The position numbers and the translations under genes are program-made. Below the pieces are notes generated by a model. It had not been told where the DNA came from and searched no databases. It worked only from the letters and a program-made list of their open reading frames with translations. 64,000 nt of DNA from Chloroflexota bacterium (lineage in GTDB: Bacteria > Chloroflexota > Dehalococcoidia > Lucifugimonadales > UBA3495): positions 138,468-202,467 of the forward strand of contig JAPPMU010000015.1 of NCBI GenBank assembly GCA_028873965.1. The letters are read 5' to 3'. Positions 31,098-39,907 of this stretch are shown here, one piece after another (position 1 is the stretch's first letter; each line of letters starts with the position of its first letter).

Positions 31098-31981
31098 CGG
31101 TCGAGACGATCCCGGTGCACTATGCCTACGTGGCTCGCTATTCCTACACTGACACAGTGGTGCAAAACGACAATTTCCTCCGGCTGTCGCCCTTCGCCGA
31201 CCACTACCAGACGCCGGGACCCTGCACCGTGGCCACCTTTCCGCAGGGTCGCCAGATCCAATATCCGGACCGACTGGGAAATACCGTCCACCGGGTCAGA
31301 GTCACCACGCCGCACCAGGAACTCATCATCGCCGCCACCGGACAAGTGTTCCTGAACCATCGCGCCGTAGATGCGCCCGACGTTGCTTTGGCCGGCGCTG
31401 AATACGGTCTGGAGGCCCAGGAATTCCTGTCCGCCTCGCGCCTGGCCGATCCGGTGGGCGTCAACGATGCCGCCCGGGAAGTCTGCGCCGGAGCAGGCAC
31501 TTTGCTCGCATCCGTCAATAACGTCGTGCAGTGGATCTACGCCAACGTCCGCTATGAGCGCGGTCACACTTCGGTCAACACCACCGCGGCCGATGTCCTC
31601 GTCTCCCTGCGCGGCGTCTGCCAGGACCAGGCTCACCTCTGCCTGGCCATGCTTCGCGCGCTCGGCATCCCCGCGCGGTACGTCAGCGGCCTGCTCACCC
31701 GCCAGCCCGGCGAAACCCACGCCTGGGTGGAGTTCCTGCACCCGCACCTTGGCTGGCTGCCCGCCGACCCCACCCGCGGCGTCGTGATCGACCTCGGCGC
31801 CGACTACCTGAAGTTCGGCATTGGACGCGACTATTCGGAAGTCCCGCCCGTTTCCGGCTCGTTCATTTCCCGTGGCGGCGGACATCTGGACTTCACCACC
31901 GCTGAAGTGTTCTTCGACCGCGACTCCGTTTCCGTAGACGACGCCCTCAACCTACTGCAATCCAGCAACGCGGTTTCGTGA
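31070..31981 (+). CDS. Transglutaminase-like cysteine peptidase family protein
   Basis: 303 residues. The N-terminal beta domain (about 10-125, HRVRVTTPHQELII) is followed by the transglutaminase core with Cys184 (RGVCQDQAHL), His217 (ETHAWVEF) and Asp233 (LPADPTRG): a complete catalytic triad. A GGAGG lies just before the start, inside the ATP-grasp gene, and the reading frames overlap by 28 bp. Members near ATP-grasp and alpha-E genes are thought to cleave or transfer peptides in an undefined pathway. Confidence 0.9.
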   Translation: MQTELGGPLTVETIPVHYAYVARYSYTDTVVQNDNFLRLSPFADHYQTPGPCTVATFPQGRQIQYPDRLGNTVHRVRVTTPHQELIIAATGQVFLNHRAVDAPDVALAGAEYGLEAQEFLSASRLADPVGVNDAAREVCAGAGTLLASVNNVVQWIYANVRYERGHTSVNTTAADVLVSLRGVCQDQAHLCLAMLRALGIPARYVSGLLTRQPGETHAWVEFLHPHLGWLPADPTRGVVIDLGADYLKFGIGRDYSEVPPVSGSFISRGGGHLDFTTAEVFFDRDSVSVDDALNLLQSSNAVS

Positions 31982-32027
31982 CCGTGCTGTGACCCCAACC
32001 CGAACACCCAGAGGAGACGACCCCAAC

Positions 32028-32558
32028 ATGGTAGAACCCAGGTCAATCACCTTTCGTCCCGATCGGTGGCTCACCGACTCCCGGGTGTACAACCTGATTT
32101 GGATGGGCCAGTGGCTGGAGCGAGCCGACAACATCGCCCGCGTGGTCAACACTTTCGCCCGCATGGCCGTGGAGAGCGGCAGCGATATGCTTACCCTCCA
32201 GCAGTCCCTCGGCAACGCCGCCGCCATCCGCGGAATATCAGTCGACGACCCCACGCGCACACTGGAATTGCTGCTGAAGCAGCACCAGGTTTCCTCCATC
32301 CATCACAGCCTGGCCACGGCGCGCGGCAACGCCACCCATGTCGGCACCGTGGAACTCATCCGCGCCCTGTCGGAGGCCGTTCTGATCCTGGAGGACGATA
32401 ACGCGATGCCCCAATCACCTCTGGACGCCCTGCTGTTGACCGATCTGGTCCTTGAGCGGCTCGGCACGGTCTACAAGGTCATCGACGACAACTGGTTCCA
32501 CCAGGAAGCCCTGTCCGAGGAGGAGATCTACCGCCGCTTCGTCCAGCAACAGCAATAG
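32028..32558 (+). CDS. Short alpha-E domain protein (COG2307-like)
   Basis: 176 residues from the ATG at 32028 (AGAGGAG about twelve bases upstream); the frame could extend to a GTG at 31989. The start VYNLIWMGQWLERADNIARVVNTF matches the alpha-E family, an all-helical fold of unknown function that travels with ATP-grasp and transglutaminase genes. Typical alpha-E proteins are about 300 residues, so this version holds only the first half or is compacted. It ends the cluster; 46 bp separate it from the transglutaminase. Confidence 0.82.
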   Translation: MVEPRSITFRPDRWLTDSRVYNLIWMGQWLERADNIARVVNTFARMAVESGSDMLTLQQSLGNAAAIRGISVDDPTRTLELLLKQHQVSSIHHSLATARGNATHVGTVELIRALSEAVLILEDDNAMPQSPLDALLLTDLVLERLGTVYKVIDDNWFHQEALSEEEIYRRFVQQQQ

Positions 32559-32589
32559 GCGCGGAGAAATTCAGCAGGGTCAAGCTCTA

Positions 32590-32949
32590 TCAGAGACGCA
32601 CCCGCGTGGTGGGTTCCAACACCTCTCGAACCGGATCCACTTTGAACAACAACATCTGCAGGGTAGTCGCTCCAATCACGCTGCTCTCGTCGCCCTCCGG
32701 CCCAAAAATCACCCGGCAGGTACCTTCCTCTCCCTCGATCCCGATCAGTGCCCACCCAGTCCAGTAAGAGACCTCGCTGCCGTCGGCAAGCGTGCCGTCA
32801 ATCTGCGAACGGCGATCTATGCGCAATCTGTCAAGCAGCGACGCCGGAAACATGGAGTGCGAAGCGCCCGTATCCACCAGCGCTTCCACTTCCCGCATGT
32901 CCCCGCCTGCCGGATTTCCCACCTGAAGCTTGGTTGAAAACGTGCCCAT
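32590..32949 (-). CDS. Retropepsin-like aspartyl protease
   Basis: 119 residues. ALVDTGASHSMFP has the catalytic Asp26-Thr-Gly of clan AA single-domain proteases, and VIGATTLQMLLFKVDP matches the second half of the fold (hydrophobic-hydrophobic-Gly). Such proteins would act as dimers and are frequent, uncharacterised single genes in Chloroflexota and cyanobacteria. GGAG lies about ten bases before the ATG. It is convergent with the alpha-E gene and downstream of the DinB/MPI-like gene. A related protein is at 58803-59183. Confidence 0.8.
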   Translation of the reverse strand: MGTFSTKLQVGNPAGGDMREVEALVDTGASHSMFPASLLDRLRIDRRSQIDGTLADGSEVSYWTGWALIGIEGEEGTCRVIFGPEGDESSVIGATTLQMLLFKVDPVREVLEPTTRVRL

Positions 32950-32983
32950 TCGTGTTTGCTCCGCAGATGTGATGGCCGCGATT

Positions 32984-33814
32984 TTAAGCGATGATTGACA
33001 CCGTGTTCAAAACCTTTGACCCCAATTCCCAATCCCCTTCAATCAAAACCCTTGCTTCCATATCGGTCCCGTTAATGCTTTTGGTGAAAACTTTCCAAGC
33101 GTCAACCTCGTCGATTGTAACGTGTGCCGCCGGTACTATGGGCTCATCTTCATACAGGGCCCATCCAGGGTCACCCCGCACCACTAGCCAAACTCCGCCC
33201 GAAGCGCTGGAAATCGTAACCCGGACCGTTGTGCCCATCGGGGCGGCTACGTCGGAGTACGCCCGTGGCGCCCCATGTACAAAGGTTGCCAGAACCGGCG
33301 CGAACCAGTGCGGATCGGTCAGCAAGGGTCGGCCAACCGCCTCTCGGATTTGCTGTTGGTGGTGCCAGTACTCCGTATATTCACGGGCGATGTGCAGCCA
33401 GGCCGGGGCTGGTTGTGGACTTGCCCAGCCTACCACCGGGCCAACCTCGTGCGGGTCGAGGGACTGCAAATATTGGTTCGCGAGACAACCTGTGGACTTC
33501 AGCAGGTCGATCATGAGGCGTGGACTCATCCGCTTCATAGCCTGGACCCACTCCCCATTCAGCTCATTGAGCGCCCTCACAAGGTCGTCCCACTCATCTG
33601 CGACAATCCATGATCTCTGGTAGCCGTCTCTGCCAATCGACAGTTGGCTGACGTGGTCACCAAGGATATGCGCTGCCAGATCATGCACAGACCATCCCGG
33701 ACATGCCGTAGGCGCATCCCATTCCTCCGGTTCCAAGGTTTCCAATACCTCTATGAGGTGTTCCAGAAGCCCCGGCAGCAGGCTGGCCGTCAGTACGGGT
33801 TTGGGCGAGCGCAT
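32984..33814 (-). CDS. DinB/maleylpyruvate-isomerase-like protein
   Basis: 276 residues. N-terminal four-helix bundle (about 1-170): ACPGWSVHDLAAHILGDH near 40-55 and EYTEYWHHQQQIREAVG near 145-160 supply the His residues that bind a metal in the mycothiol-dependent maleylpyruvate isomerase/DinB superfamily. The C-terminal 80 residues are a small beta domain as in actinobacterial homologues. It could be a thiol-dependent transferase, but the organism's thiol is unknown. No strong Shine-Dalgarno is visible. Confidence 0.8.
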   Translation of the reverse strand: MRSPKPVLTASLLPGLLEHLIEVLETLEPEEWDAPTACPGWSVHDLAAHILGDHVSQLSIGRDGYQRSWIVADEWDDLVRALNELNGEWVQAMKRMSPRLMIDLLKSTGCLANQYLQSLDPHEVGPVVGWASPQPAPAWLHIAREYTEYWHHQQQIREAVGRPLLTDPHWFAPVLATFVHGAPRAYSDVAAPMGTTVRVTISSASGGVWLVVRGDPGWALYEDEPIVPAAHVTIDEVDAWKVFTKSINGTDMEARVLIEGDWELGSKVLNTVSIIA

Positions 33815-33878
33815 CTTCTACACTCTGCTGGCGTGTCGGGCCCGATGGACCGGCCTGTCAAGCGGCTGGAATTTGACA

Positions 33879-33901
33879 GGGGCAGGTTTGAAACCTGCCC
33901 C
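33879..33901. terminator. Perfect hairpin between two minus-strand genes
   Basis: A 23-base palindrome (arms GGGGCAGGTTT/AAACCTGCCCC around one base) lies 37 bp after the stop of the LLM monooxygenase. It is related to the hairpin at 14599. It probably ends the LLM transcript, although a T-run is lacking. Confidence 0.55.
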
Positions 33902-33937
33902 TACCGAAATTAGCGCCGATTGGCGCAACCGACCAGC

Positions 33938-35065
33938 CTACTTGAAGTGCGGGATCACGTCCTCCGATAGGCACTTCAGCGTGTCCATCACCACTTCGCG
34001 CGGAACCGACGACGTCCAGTTGCACTCGAACATGATTTCGTCAGTGGTGAACTGCTCGCGGAACATGTGGATCTTCTCGACCACCTCTTCCGGCGTGCCG
34101 AAGAGGTTGACCTCCTGGGTAGACTCAGGGCCGGCGCTGCCCGCGTCCGTGCTTCCAATGGCCAGGCGCCCGGCGTAGTAGATGCGGGCCAGGTTCATCA
34201 GGTCATCGACCCGACGGTCCGCCTTCTCCTGCGTGTCGGCCACCAACGTGGGCACGCGCACTACCGTGCTGGGATCACCCTCGTGCCCGGCATCGTACCA
34301 GGCCTTGCGGTAAGCCTGGACGTCCTCGCGCAGGATGGCGGAGCCGCGCAGGTTGTGGGGCGAGTTTCCCGCGCCGATGGCGATGTGATAGCCATGCTCG
34401 CCCATGGGTACGAAGCTCTCCTGGCTATCCACGGGAAGCAGCATGGGCATCGGCTTCTGCACCGGCTTCGGGATGCTCATGTAGCTTTCGTAGAAGGCTG
34501 GATAGTTGAAGTACTTGCCCTCGAACCCGGAGAAGTGATCCTCGTCCCAGAGCTGCTTGAGGAGCTCCAGGTACTCGTAGAAGTATTCCCGGCGTTCGTC
34601 GGAGCCGCGAGTGCGGGCGCCTGGTCCATAAATGAACCGCCCCTCGCTCACCTGGTCCACTATGGCAACCTGTTCCGCCACCTGGAACGGGTCCTCCAGC
34701 TGGAGGTTGTCAAAGGCGTACCGCTCGTGGGGCAGCGCCCGCTCCGAAACGGTCTCCCCCGGCAAGCGCAGCGTCGGCCGGTGGATGGAGGTGCCGATCC
34801 TGATGTTCTCGGTGTGGTTGGCGATCACGGCAGACAGCATCAGCGACTGCGGATCCATGCTGCCCTGCGTGGAGAAGTGGCCGCCGCCGAACCAGACGTA
34901 GTCCCATCCCGCTGCCTCGATGTGATCGATTTCCGCGAAGTTCTGCTTGTAAGCCGCTGCCTCAAGGAGCTTTCCGCCCTGGTATTCGGGATCCCAGGGA
35001 ACCTTGTCGCCCTCGTAAACGGCGTTCCACGTGGTGAACAGTCCAAAGTCCATTTTAGCGGTCAT
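33938..35065 (-). CDS. LLM class (luciferase-like) flavin-dependent oxidoreductase
   Basis: 375 residues from an ATG with AGGAGG six bases upstream. TIM-barrel bacterial-luciferase fold: MDFGLFTTWN at the start, WDYVWFGGGHF, SLMLSAVIANHTENIRIGTS, DQVSEGRFIYGPGAR near 140-155 and a helical C-terminus. Enzymes of this class use FMNH2/FADH2 or F420 and O2 to oxidise varied organics, and large families of them are a feature of SAR202-type Chloroflexota. The substrate is unknown. REP-like repeats lie upstream at 35203-35282. Confidence 0.92.
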   Translation of the reverse strand: MTAKMDFGLFTTWNAVYEGDKVPWDPEYQGGKLLEAAAYKQNFAEIDHIEAAGWDYVWFGGGHFSTQGSMDPQSLMLSAVIANHTENIRIGTSIHRPTLRLPGETVSERALPHERYAFDNLQLEDPFQVAEQVAIVDQVSEGRFIYGPGARTRGSDERREYFYEYLELLKQLWDEDHFSGFEGKYFNYPAFYESYMSIPKPVQKPMPMLLPVDSQESFVPMGEHGYHIAIGAGNSPHNLRGSAILREDVQAYRKAWYDAGHEGDPSTVVRVPTLVADTQEKADRRVDDLMNLARIYYAGRLAIGSTDAGSAGPESTQEVNLFGTPEEVVEKIHMFREQFTTDEIMFECNWTSSVPREVVMDTLKCLSEDVIPHFK

Positions 35066-35202
35066 GCGAGCCCTCCTCTAATTGCGGGCGATAATGATCA
35101 TCGTTTGCGCCAATGTAGCACCCGGACTAATCACCGTCAACGCCGACGTCTGCCTCGCCAGGGCCTTTTCAAAGTCCCGGATGGCGGCCTTTCACCTCGA
35201 AC

Positions 35203-35282
35203 CGTCATTCCGGCGAAAGCCGGAATCCAGAACATTCCGAACACAACGACCTTCTGGATTCCCGCTTCTGCGGGAATGACGG
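35203..35282. repeat. Pair of REP-like palindromes in opposite orientation
   Basis: Two units, ATTCCGGCGAAAGCCGGAAT (35208-35227) and ATTCCCGCTTCTGCGGGAAT (35259-35278), are flanked by the complementary CCGTCATT..AATGACGG. The whole 80 bp is thus a larger inverted repeat. It occupies the 306-bp divergent gap 35066-35371, where no gene is seen. Confidence 0.75.
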
Positions 35283-35371
35283 ATCAACTTTGGAAAGGCC
35301 CTGCTGCCGTTCGCACTGCTGCGTCAACCGCGAATATTGTGGCATACTCGCCGCCAAGGATGGTGATTGCA

Positions 35372-36064
35372 ATGGTTGCAAAGCCCACAACGGAAATTCC
35401 CGCCATATTCCTGGAGAACGTGTGGGTGGACGGCGATCCCGCTCCGTCTCCGATACATTTGGACTTTCGCCCCCTGCTGAAAATCCTTGCCGATGTCGGC
35501 ATCACGGGCGCCAAGCTGGACGAATGGCTATTGGATCTCAACGAGGCCAATCGCGAATTGGTGGGCAAACTCGAACTGACTTCCGAAGGAGCGCTACTGA
35601 TTTCTCCTATGCAAAGCAAAAGAGGGTCAAGGGAAGAGGCGGAGTTCATCATCGATTTGGGAGTATGGACCAGGGCCCATGGTGGCGAAGCCCACGGCGC
35701 TAGATTGGGCGTACACTTTCCCAACGGCGCCCGTTACGCCCCAGATGCCGCCTGGTTGTCTCCCGAACAACTCGCTGCGTACACCCCCTCCGAGGAAACC
35801 TGGCTGCTCGATTTCTGCCCCTATTTCGTGGTGGAGATCATGTCCCGCACCGACAGCCAGGCCAGCGCTCACCGCAAGATGCGGGATTACATCGACCACG
35901 GCGCAACCTTGGGTTGGCTCATCGATCCCTTCCGCCGTAGCGTGCATATCTACCGTCCTGGAGTCGACGTCGTGGTACTGGACGACCCGGAGACGGTGAG
36001 CGGCGAACCTGACTTACCCGGCTTTATCTTCAACGTCCGCTCCCGAATTTTCGACGCCGCATAA
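35372..36064 (+). CDS. Uma2 family (DUF820) putative endonuclease
   Basis: 230 residues from the ATG at 35372 (an ATG at 35360 is also possible). The PD-(D/E)xK-like core lies in the C-terminal half: ARYAPDAAWLSPEQL with the first Asp, PYFVVEIMSRTDS with the Glu-x-Ser/Lys position, and KMRDYIDHGATLGWLIDP, all characteristic of Uma2. These nuclease-like proteins are widespread in Chloroflexota and cyanobacteria and have no established function. The remaining upstream frame (to 34067) is antisense to the LLM gene and is not used. Confidence 0.87.
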   Translation: MVAKPTTEIPAIFLENVWVDGDPAPSPIHLDFRPLLKILADVGITGAKLDEWLLDLNEANRELVGKLELTSEGALLISPMQSKRGSREEAEFIIDLGVWTRAHGGEAHGARLGVHFPNGARYAPDAAWLSPEQLAAYTPSEETWLLDFCPYFVVEIMSRTDSQASAHRKMRDYIDHGATLGWLIDPFRRSVHIYRPGVDVVVLDDPETVSGEPDLPGFIFNVRSRIFDAA

Positions 36065-36112
36065 GCGGCGCGGCTCGACCCACACCCGCCCCAGCGAAAG
36101 GAGCATCGGTCA

Positions 36113-37039
36113 ATGAAAGTGGCAGTAATGGGCGCCGGCAGCATCGGCGGATATTTCGGCGGGATGCTCGCCCGCGGCGGACACGACGTGACGCTCATCG
36201 CCCGCGGCGAACACCTGGATGCCATCCGTCGTAACGGCCTCATCATGCAGACCCGGCTCGGCGAGTTCACCGTACCTTGCTCTGCCACCGACCGGCCCAC
36301 TGATGTCGGCCCCGTCGATCTCGCCCTGCTCACCACTAAGACCTACCACAACGCCGTGGCCATACCCCAAATGGCGCCCATGGTTGGCCCCGAGACGGCA
36401 ATTCTCTGCCTCCAAAACGGCGTCGATTCCTATCTGCCTCTGGTGGATGCCTTACCGTATGCCGTGGTCCTGCCCGCAGCGGCATACATCGAGGCCGGCC
36501 GCTCCGGCCCCGGCGTCGTCACCCAGGCCGGTGACATCGTCCGCATCGTCGCCGGAAGCACACGCGGAAGCAAACCGTCCCATCAGGCTAAAGCGGAGGC
36601 GGTCTGCGCCGCCTTCCGGGACGCCGCCGTGGACGCCGAGGCGTCAAACGACATTGCCGTCACCCTGTGGACCAAGTTCCTCTTCATCTCCACCATGGCG
36701 GGGGTGACCTCCCTGGCCCGGGAGTACCTGCGCGAGTTGCTCCCTCGACCCGAGTGGCACAAGATTGTCGTGGGCTGTATGTCCGAGATTGAACGAGCCG
36801 GCCGCGCTTCTGGCGTTGACCTGGCGCCGACCATCGTCGCCGACACCCTGGACTACATGGAATCCGCCAAGGGAGCCATGAGCGCGTCCATGCACGCCGA
36901 CCTGCTGGCCGGCCGCCCCATGGAACTGGAAGCGCTGAACGGCGCCGTTGTCCGCGCCGGCGAAGCCGCCGGTGTCCCCACGCCCATCAACGACGTAATT
37001 TACGCCGCCCTCAAGCCCTACGCTCCGGGAACCGCCTAA
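36113..37039 (+). CDS. Ketopantoate reductase (PanE/ApbA) family protein
   Basis: 308 residues, with GAAAGGAG nine bases before the ATG. The NADP-binding motif GAGSIGGYFGG is at 7-17; LLTTKTYHNAV and LCLQNGVDS follow. The catalytic Lys is in LWTKFLFISTMAG near 185, and the C-terminal helix GRPMELEALNGAVVRAGEAAGVPTP holds the conserved Glu. It could make pantoate for coenzyme A, but no other pan gene is nearby and paralogues with other 2-oxo acid substrates are common. It lies 48 bp after the Uma2 gene. Confidence 0.85.
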   Translation: MKVAVMGAGSIGGYFGGMLARGGHDVTLIARGEHLDAIRRNGLIMQTRLGEFTVPCSATDRPTDVGPVDLALLTTKTYHNAVAIPQMAPMVGPETAILCLQNGVDSYLPLVDALPYAVVLPAAAYIEAGRSGPGVVTQAGDIVRIVAGSTRGSKPSHQAKAEAVCAAFRDAAVDAEASNDIAVTLWTKFLFISTMAGVTSLAREYLRELLPRPEWHKIVVGCMSEIERAGRASGVDLAPTIVADTLDYMESAKGAMSASMHADLLAGRPMELEALNGAVVRAGEAAGVPTPINDVIYAALKPYAPGTA

Positions 37040-37148
37040 TCGCACCGCCGCGCCCGATCCGCCGGCATGGGCTGGAACCGGCGCACTCACAAACGAAACG
37101 AGCCGCGTAACTGCGGCTCGTACTCGATTGCTGCGGCTTGGGTGCCGT

Positions 37149-37559
37149 TCATTCCCTGGTCTCCATCGGCATCCCCTGGTCGTGTACCTCAAGAACGCAC
37201 TCGGGGCACCGTTGCCACGACTCGTGGCCGGTGGCCGGCCAGATGTCCTCGCCCTTGGCGCCGCACAGGAAAAACGGCTCGACCTCTTCGATGCCCAGGC
37301 TCTCCAGGTAGTGGACCACGCCCTCCTTCCGGGGATTGTCGTACCACCACGGCGTCAGCGAGCGGGCCATCTCGTGGATGCCTTCCTTGAAATCGTCGGT
37401 GTACTCCTCAACGTTGTCCGGGATGTCCACCATCCACCGGTTGCCGGTCGGGCCGCCTTCCCTGGTGGCCTGGAGCTTGCCGTCGCGGACGTCCTTGCGG
37501 ATGACATCCTGCGAAACGTTCAAAATCCGCGAAGCTTCCTGGATAGAGACCCGGGGCAT
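37149..37559 (-). CDS. MerR/excisionase-type HTH protein with Cys pair
   Basis: 136 residues from the ATG at 37559 (GGAGG upstream). The first 55 residues form a helix-turn-helix: RVSIQEASRILNVSQDVIRKD followed by a wing (GNRWMVDIPDN), as in DNA-binding domains of excisionases and plasmid regulators. The rest has an acidic helix, a WWYDNP segment and a CPEC pair near 125, perhaps half of a zinc site with the earlier Cys. The target is unknown. It is convergent with the ketopantoate-reductase-like gene. Confidence 0.65.
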   Translation of the reverse strand: MPRVSIQEASRILNVSQDVIRKDVRDGKLQATREGGPTGNRWMVDIPDNVEEYTDDFKEGIHEMARSLTPWWYDNPRKEGVVHYLESLGIEEVEPFFLCGAKGEDIWPATGHESWQRCPECVLEVHDQGMPMETRE

Positions 37560-37673
37560 CGTGCACCTCCAATTTCGACAACCTTCAGTCGGCAATACTT
37601 ATTTCTACCACCAACCCCGCGCAGCGGCAAGTCGGCATCCATCCTAGCGCGTACCCACATTCAGTCAAATTGT

Positions 37674-37840
37674 CATAGGAGTTACGCACTTGAAATTACA
37701 AACCCGTCATTCCTGCGCAAGCAGGAATCCATAGGCTTCACAGTGAACGAATCTGGAACACTGTTAACGATTTCGGCCACTGGATTCCCGCTTTCGCGGG
37801 AATGACGGGTGTAAAGTCTCCCAACTGCGTAAGTCCTATG
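37674..37840. mobile_element. 167-bp MITE-like element, copy 1
   Basis: Ends are imperfect inverted repeats (CATAGGAGTTACGCACTTG and, on the other side, the complement of CATAGGACTTACGCAGTTG). The interior has two REP-like palindromes in opposite orientation. The flanks share TGTCAT on both sides, and the empty version of the site survives at 37992-38021, so the insertion is clear. It is identical over all 167 bases to the reverse complement of 45589-45755. There is no coding capacity, so a transposase from elsewhere is required. Confidence 0.85.
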
Positions 37841-37960
37841 TCATTGCGACCCCGCACTTGATGCGGGGGCGGCAATCTCGTTAACGTAGGGGATACCTTT
37901 GGGGCAGACGTTGCGGCTACGGCGTCGAGATTGCCACGGCGCAAGCGCCTCGCAATGACA
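37840..37960. repeat. 121-bp inverted-repeat element (GTCATTGCGA family)
   Basis: It starts GTCATTGCGACC and ends CCTCGCAATGAC, with GGCAATCTCG and CGAGATTGCC as inner arms. It is the same family as 29446-29530 and abuts the right end of the 167-bp element, which inserted at its edge. Confidence 0.75.
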
Positions 37961-38015
37961 ACCTCCTGAATCCTGAACAGTTACCCATCCCCGCGTACCC
38001 ACATTCGGTCAAATT

Positions 38016-38106
38016 GTCATTGCGAGCGCAGCGCGGCAATCTCGTTGCTGGAGAGGCCATGCTGAAGGTAACGAGACCGCCGCGTCCCTACGCTCCTCGC
38101 GATGAC
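38016..38106. repeat. 91-bp inverted-repeat element (GTCATTGCGA family)
   Basis: It starts GTCATTGCGAGCGCAG and ends with CTCCTCGCGATGAC; the inner arms are GGCAATCTCGTTGC and the degraded GTAACGAGACCGCC. It lies 37 bp after the ilvB stop and may act as its transcript end. Confidence 0.7.
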
Positions 38107-38143
38107 CAAGCGGATGCGCGTGAGGGCATCCATCCTATCGTCG

Positions 38144-39838
38144 TCACCGCGCGGCTGCCATGGTCCTCGGGTCCTCCAGCGTGTCGGCCAGCGAGCCTCC
38201 CGGCGGAACCATGGGGAACACGTTGGTTTCCCGCTCCACGACGAACTCGATGAGGAACGGCCCGTCGTAGTCCTTCGCCTGCTGCAAGGCTGCGGCCACG
38301 TCCTCCTGGTGCTCCACCCGCGACGCCGGAATGCCGTAAGCGTTGGCCAGCTTGACGTAGTCCGGCCCCGGCATCGGCACCTCTTTCAGGTGGCCGTCGA
38401 AGAACATCTCCTGCCACTGCCGCACCATCCCCAGGTACCCGTTGTTGAACAGCGCGATCTTGATGGGCAGCTTTTCCTCCACCGCCGTAATCAGTTCCTG
38501 CAACGTCATCTGGAACCCGCCGTCGCCGGCCACCGACCACACCGTGGACCCCGGCCGGGCCAACTGTGCCCCCAGCGCCGCCGGAACCTCGAAACCCATG
38601 GCTCCCAGTCCGCCCGACGTTACGAAGGAGTTGGGCCGGTTGAGGAACAGGTACTGCGCCGCCCACATCTGGTGCTGACCCACTCCGGTTACCACCACCG
38701 CGTCGTCGTCCCCCTGCAGCATCTCGTTCATCTCGGTGAGCACCTGCTGCGGCATCAGCGCGTCGCTCTGCGGAATCGCCAGCGACGGGTGCTGCGTTTT
38801 GAGCTGGGCAATCGTCGCCATCCACTCCGGCCGGTCCACCTTTTGCACCAGCGGGGCCAGCGCTTTCAGTATCGGCCTGGCATCGCCCACCAACGGCACT
38901 TCCGCCGGCACGATCCGGCCCACCTGCGTGGGTTCGATATCCAGGTGCACGATCCTGGCATGGGGAGCAAACCCCGACACCCGGCCCGTCACCCGGTCAT
39001 CAAACCGCATCCCCAGTCCCACCAGGACGTCGGCCCGGTCCACCACCATGTTGCACCAGTACATCCCGTGCATCCCCAGCATTCCCAGGCTCTGCGGGTG
39101 GTTCCGGGGGAAACTGCTCAAGCCCAGCAGCGTGTTGATGACCGGGACGCCCGAGTTTTCCGCCAGCGCCAGCAACTCGTCAAACGCCCGCGAGTTGACG
39201 ATCCCGTGCCCCGCGATGATCACCGGCCGTTCCGCCTGATTGATGAGATCCGCCGCCTTGCGCACGTTCTCCAGCGTCTCGTCCGACAGCTCCGGGTCCG
39301 GCACCCATGGCGTTTCGGGGTACTCGAACTCGGCTTCTTCCAATTGCACGTCCCGGGGCACGTCGATCAGCACCGGCCCCGGCCGCCCTTCCTGGGCCAC
39401 CCGGAACGCGTCTCGCACCGTCCGCGCCAGGTCGCTGGCCGACATCACCAGGTAAGTCCGCTTCGTGCATACCGATGCGATGCTGCAGATGTCGCACTCC
39501 TGGAACGCCTCGGTGCCCATGGCTGCCCGCGCCACCTGCCCAGTGATGGCCACCAGCGGCACGCTGTCCGCCTTGGCGCCCATGATCCCGGTAACCAGGT
39601 TGGTCGCCCCCGGACCCGACGTCGCCACGCATACGCCGGGCTTTCCCGTCATCCTGGCGTAGCCGTCCGCGGCGTGCGCCGCCGACTGCTCGTGCCGCAC
39701 CAGCACGTGCCGCAACTGCGGGTACGACCACAGCGCGTCGTAGAACGGCAGAATCGCCCCACCGGGGTGGCCGAACAGCGCCTCGACCCCTTCCCTCAGC
39801 AGGCTCTCGCAGATGATTTCCGAACCTTTCAGTTTCAC
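38144..39838 (-). CDS. ilvB: Acetolactate synthase, large (catalytic) subunit
   Basis: 564 residues from a GTG at 39838 with CGGAG nine bases upstream; the track beyond that has no Shine-Dalgarno. It is a thiamine-diphosphate enzyme of valine/leucine/isoleucine synthesis: catalytic Glu50 in VRHEQSAAHAADGYAR, GPGATNLVTGI, FAD-domain segment LGMRFDDRVTGR and the ThDP motif GDGGFQMTLQEL...ALFNN. A T-box leader precedes it. No ilvN or ilvC is adjacent, so the regulatory subunit must be elsewhere. The Gln-Asp-Trp motif region reads VRQWQEMFFDGH, consistent with a true AHAS. Confidence 0.95.
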   Translation of the reverse strand: MKLKGSEIICESLLREGVEALFGHPGGAILPFYDALWSYPQLRHVLVRHEQSAAHAADGYARMTGKPGVCVATSGPGATNLVTGIMGAKADSVPLVAITGQVARAAMGTEAFQECDICSIASVCTKRTYLVMSASDLARTVRDAFRVAQEGRPGPVLIDVPRDVQLEEAEFEYPETPWVPDPELSDETLENVRKAADLINQAERPVIIAGHGIVNSRAFDELLALAENSGVPVINTLLGLSSFPRNHPQSLGMLGMHGMYWCNMVVDRADVLVGLGMRFDDRVTGRVSGFAPHARIVHLDIEPTQVGRIVPAEVPLVGDARPILKALAPLVQKVDRPEWMATIAQLKTQHPSLAIPQSDALMPQQVLTEMNEMLQGDDDAVVVTGVGQHQMWAAQYLFLNRPNSFVTSGGLGAMGFEVPAALGAQLARPGSTVWSVAGDGGFQMTLQELITAVEEKLPIKIALFNNGYLGMVRQWQEMFFDGHLKEVPMPGPDYVKLANAYGIPASRVEHQEDVAAALQQAKDYDGPFLIEFVVERETNVFPMVPPGGSLADTLEDPRTMAAAR

Positions 39839-39907
39839 GGTTTTTCTCCGTACAACGTCGTTCCGTCTGCCAGATCCCGCCGCCAGCACGCGCAGGTCGA
39901 TGTTCGC

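Larger units (their letters stand above)
37648..38021. repeat. Partial tandem duplication flanking a mobile element
   Basis: The 29-base segment at 37648-37676 recurs with one change (A to G) at 37992-38020, in both cases leading into a GTCATTGCG repeat element. In the first copy the 167-bp element interrupts this arrangement, while the second copy gives the uninterrupted sequence. Nothing coding is seen in 37560-38143. Confidence 0.7.

Noticed and set aside
34067..35371. Upstream extension of the Uma2-like frame through the LLM gene
   Set aside because: Antisense to a clear LLM monooxygenase and to repeats; only 35372-36064 resembles Uma2.
37674..38106. CRISPR array
   Set aside because: The repeats here are inverted, of different families and unevenly spaced; there are no direct repeats with unique spacers and no cas genes.
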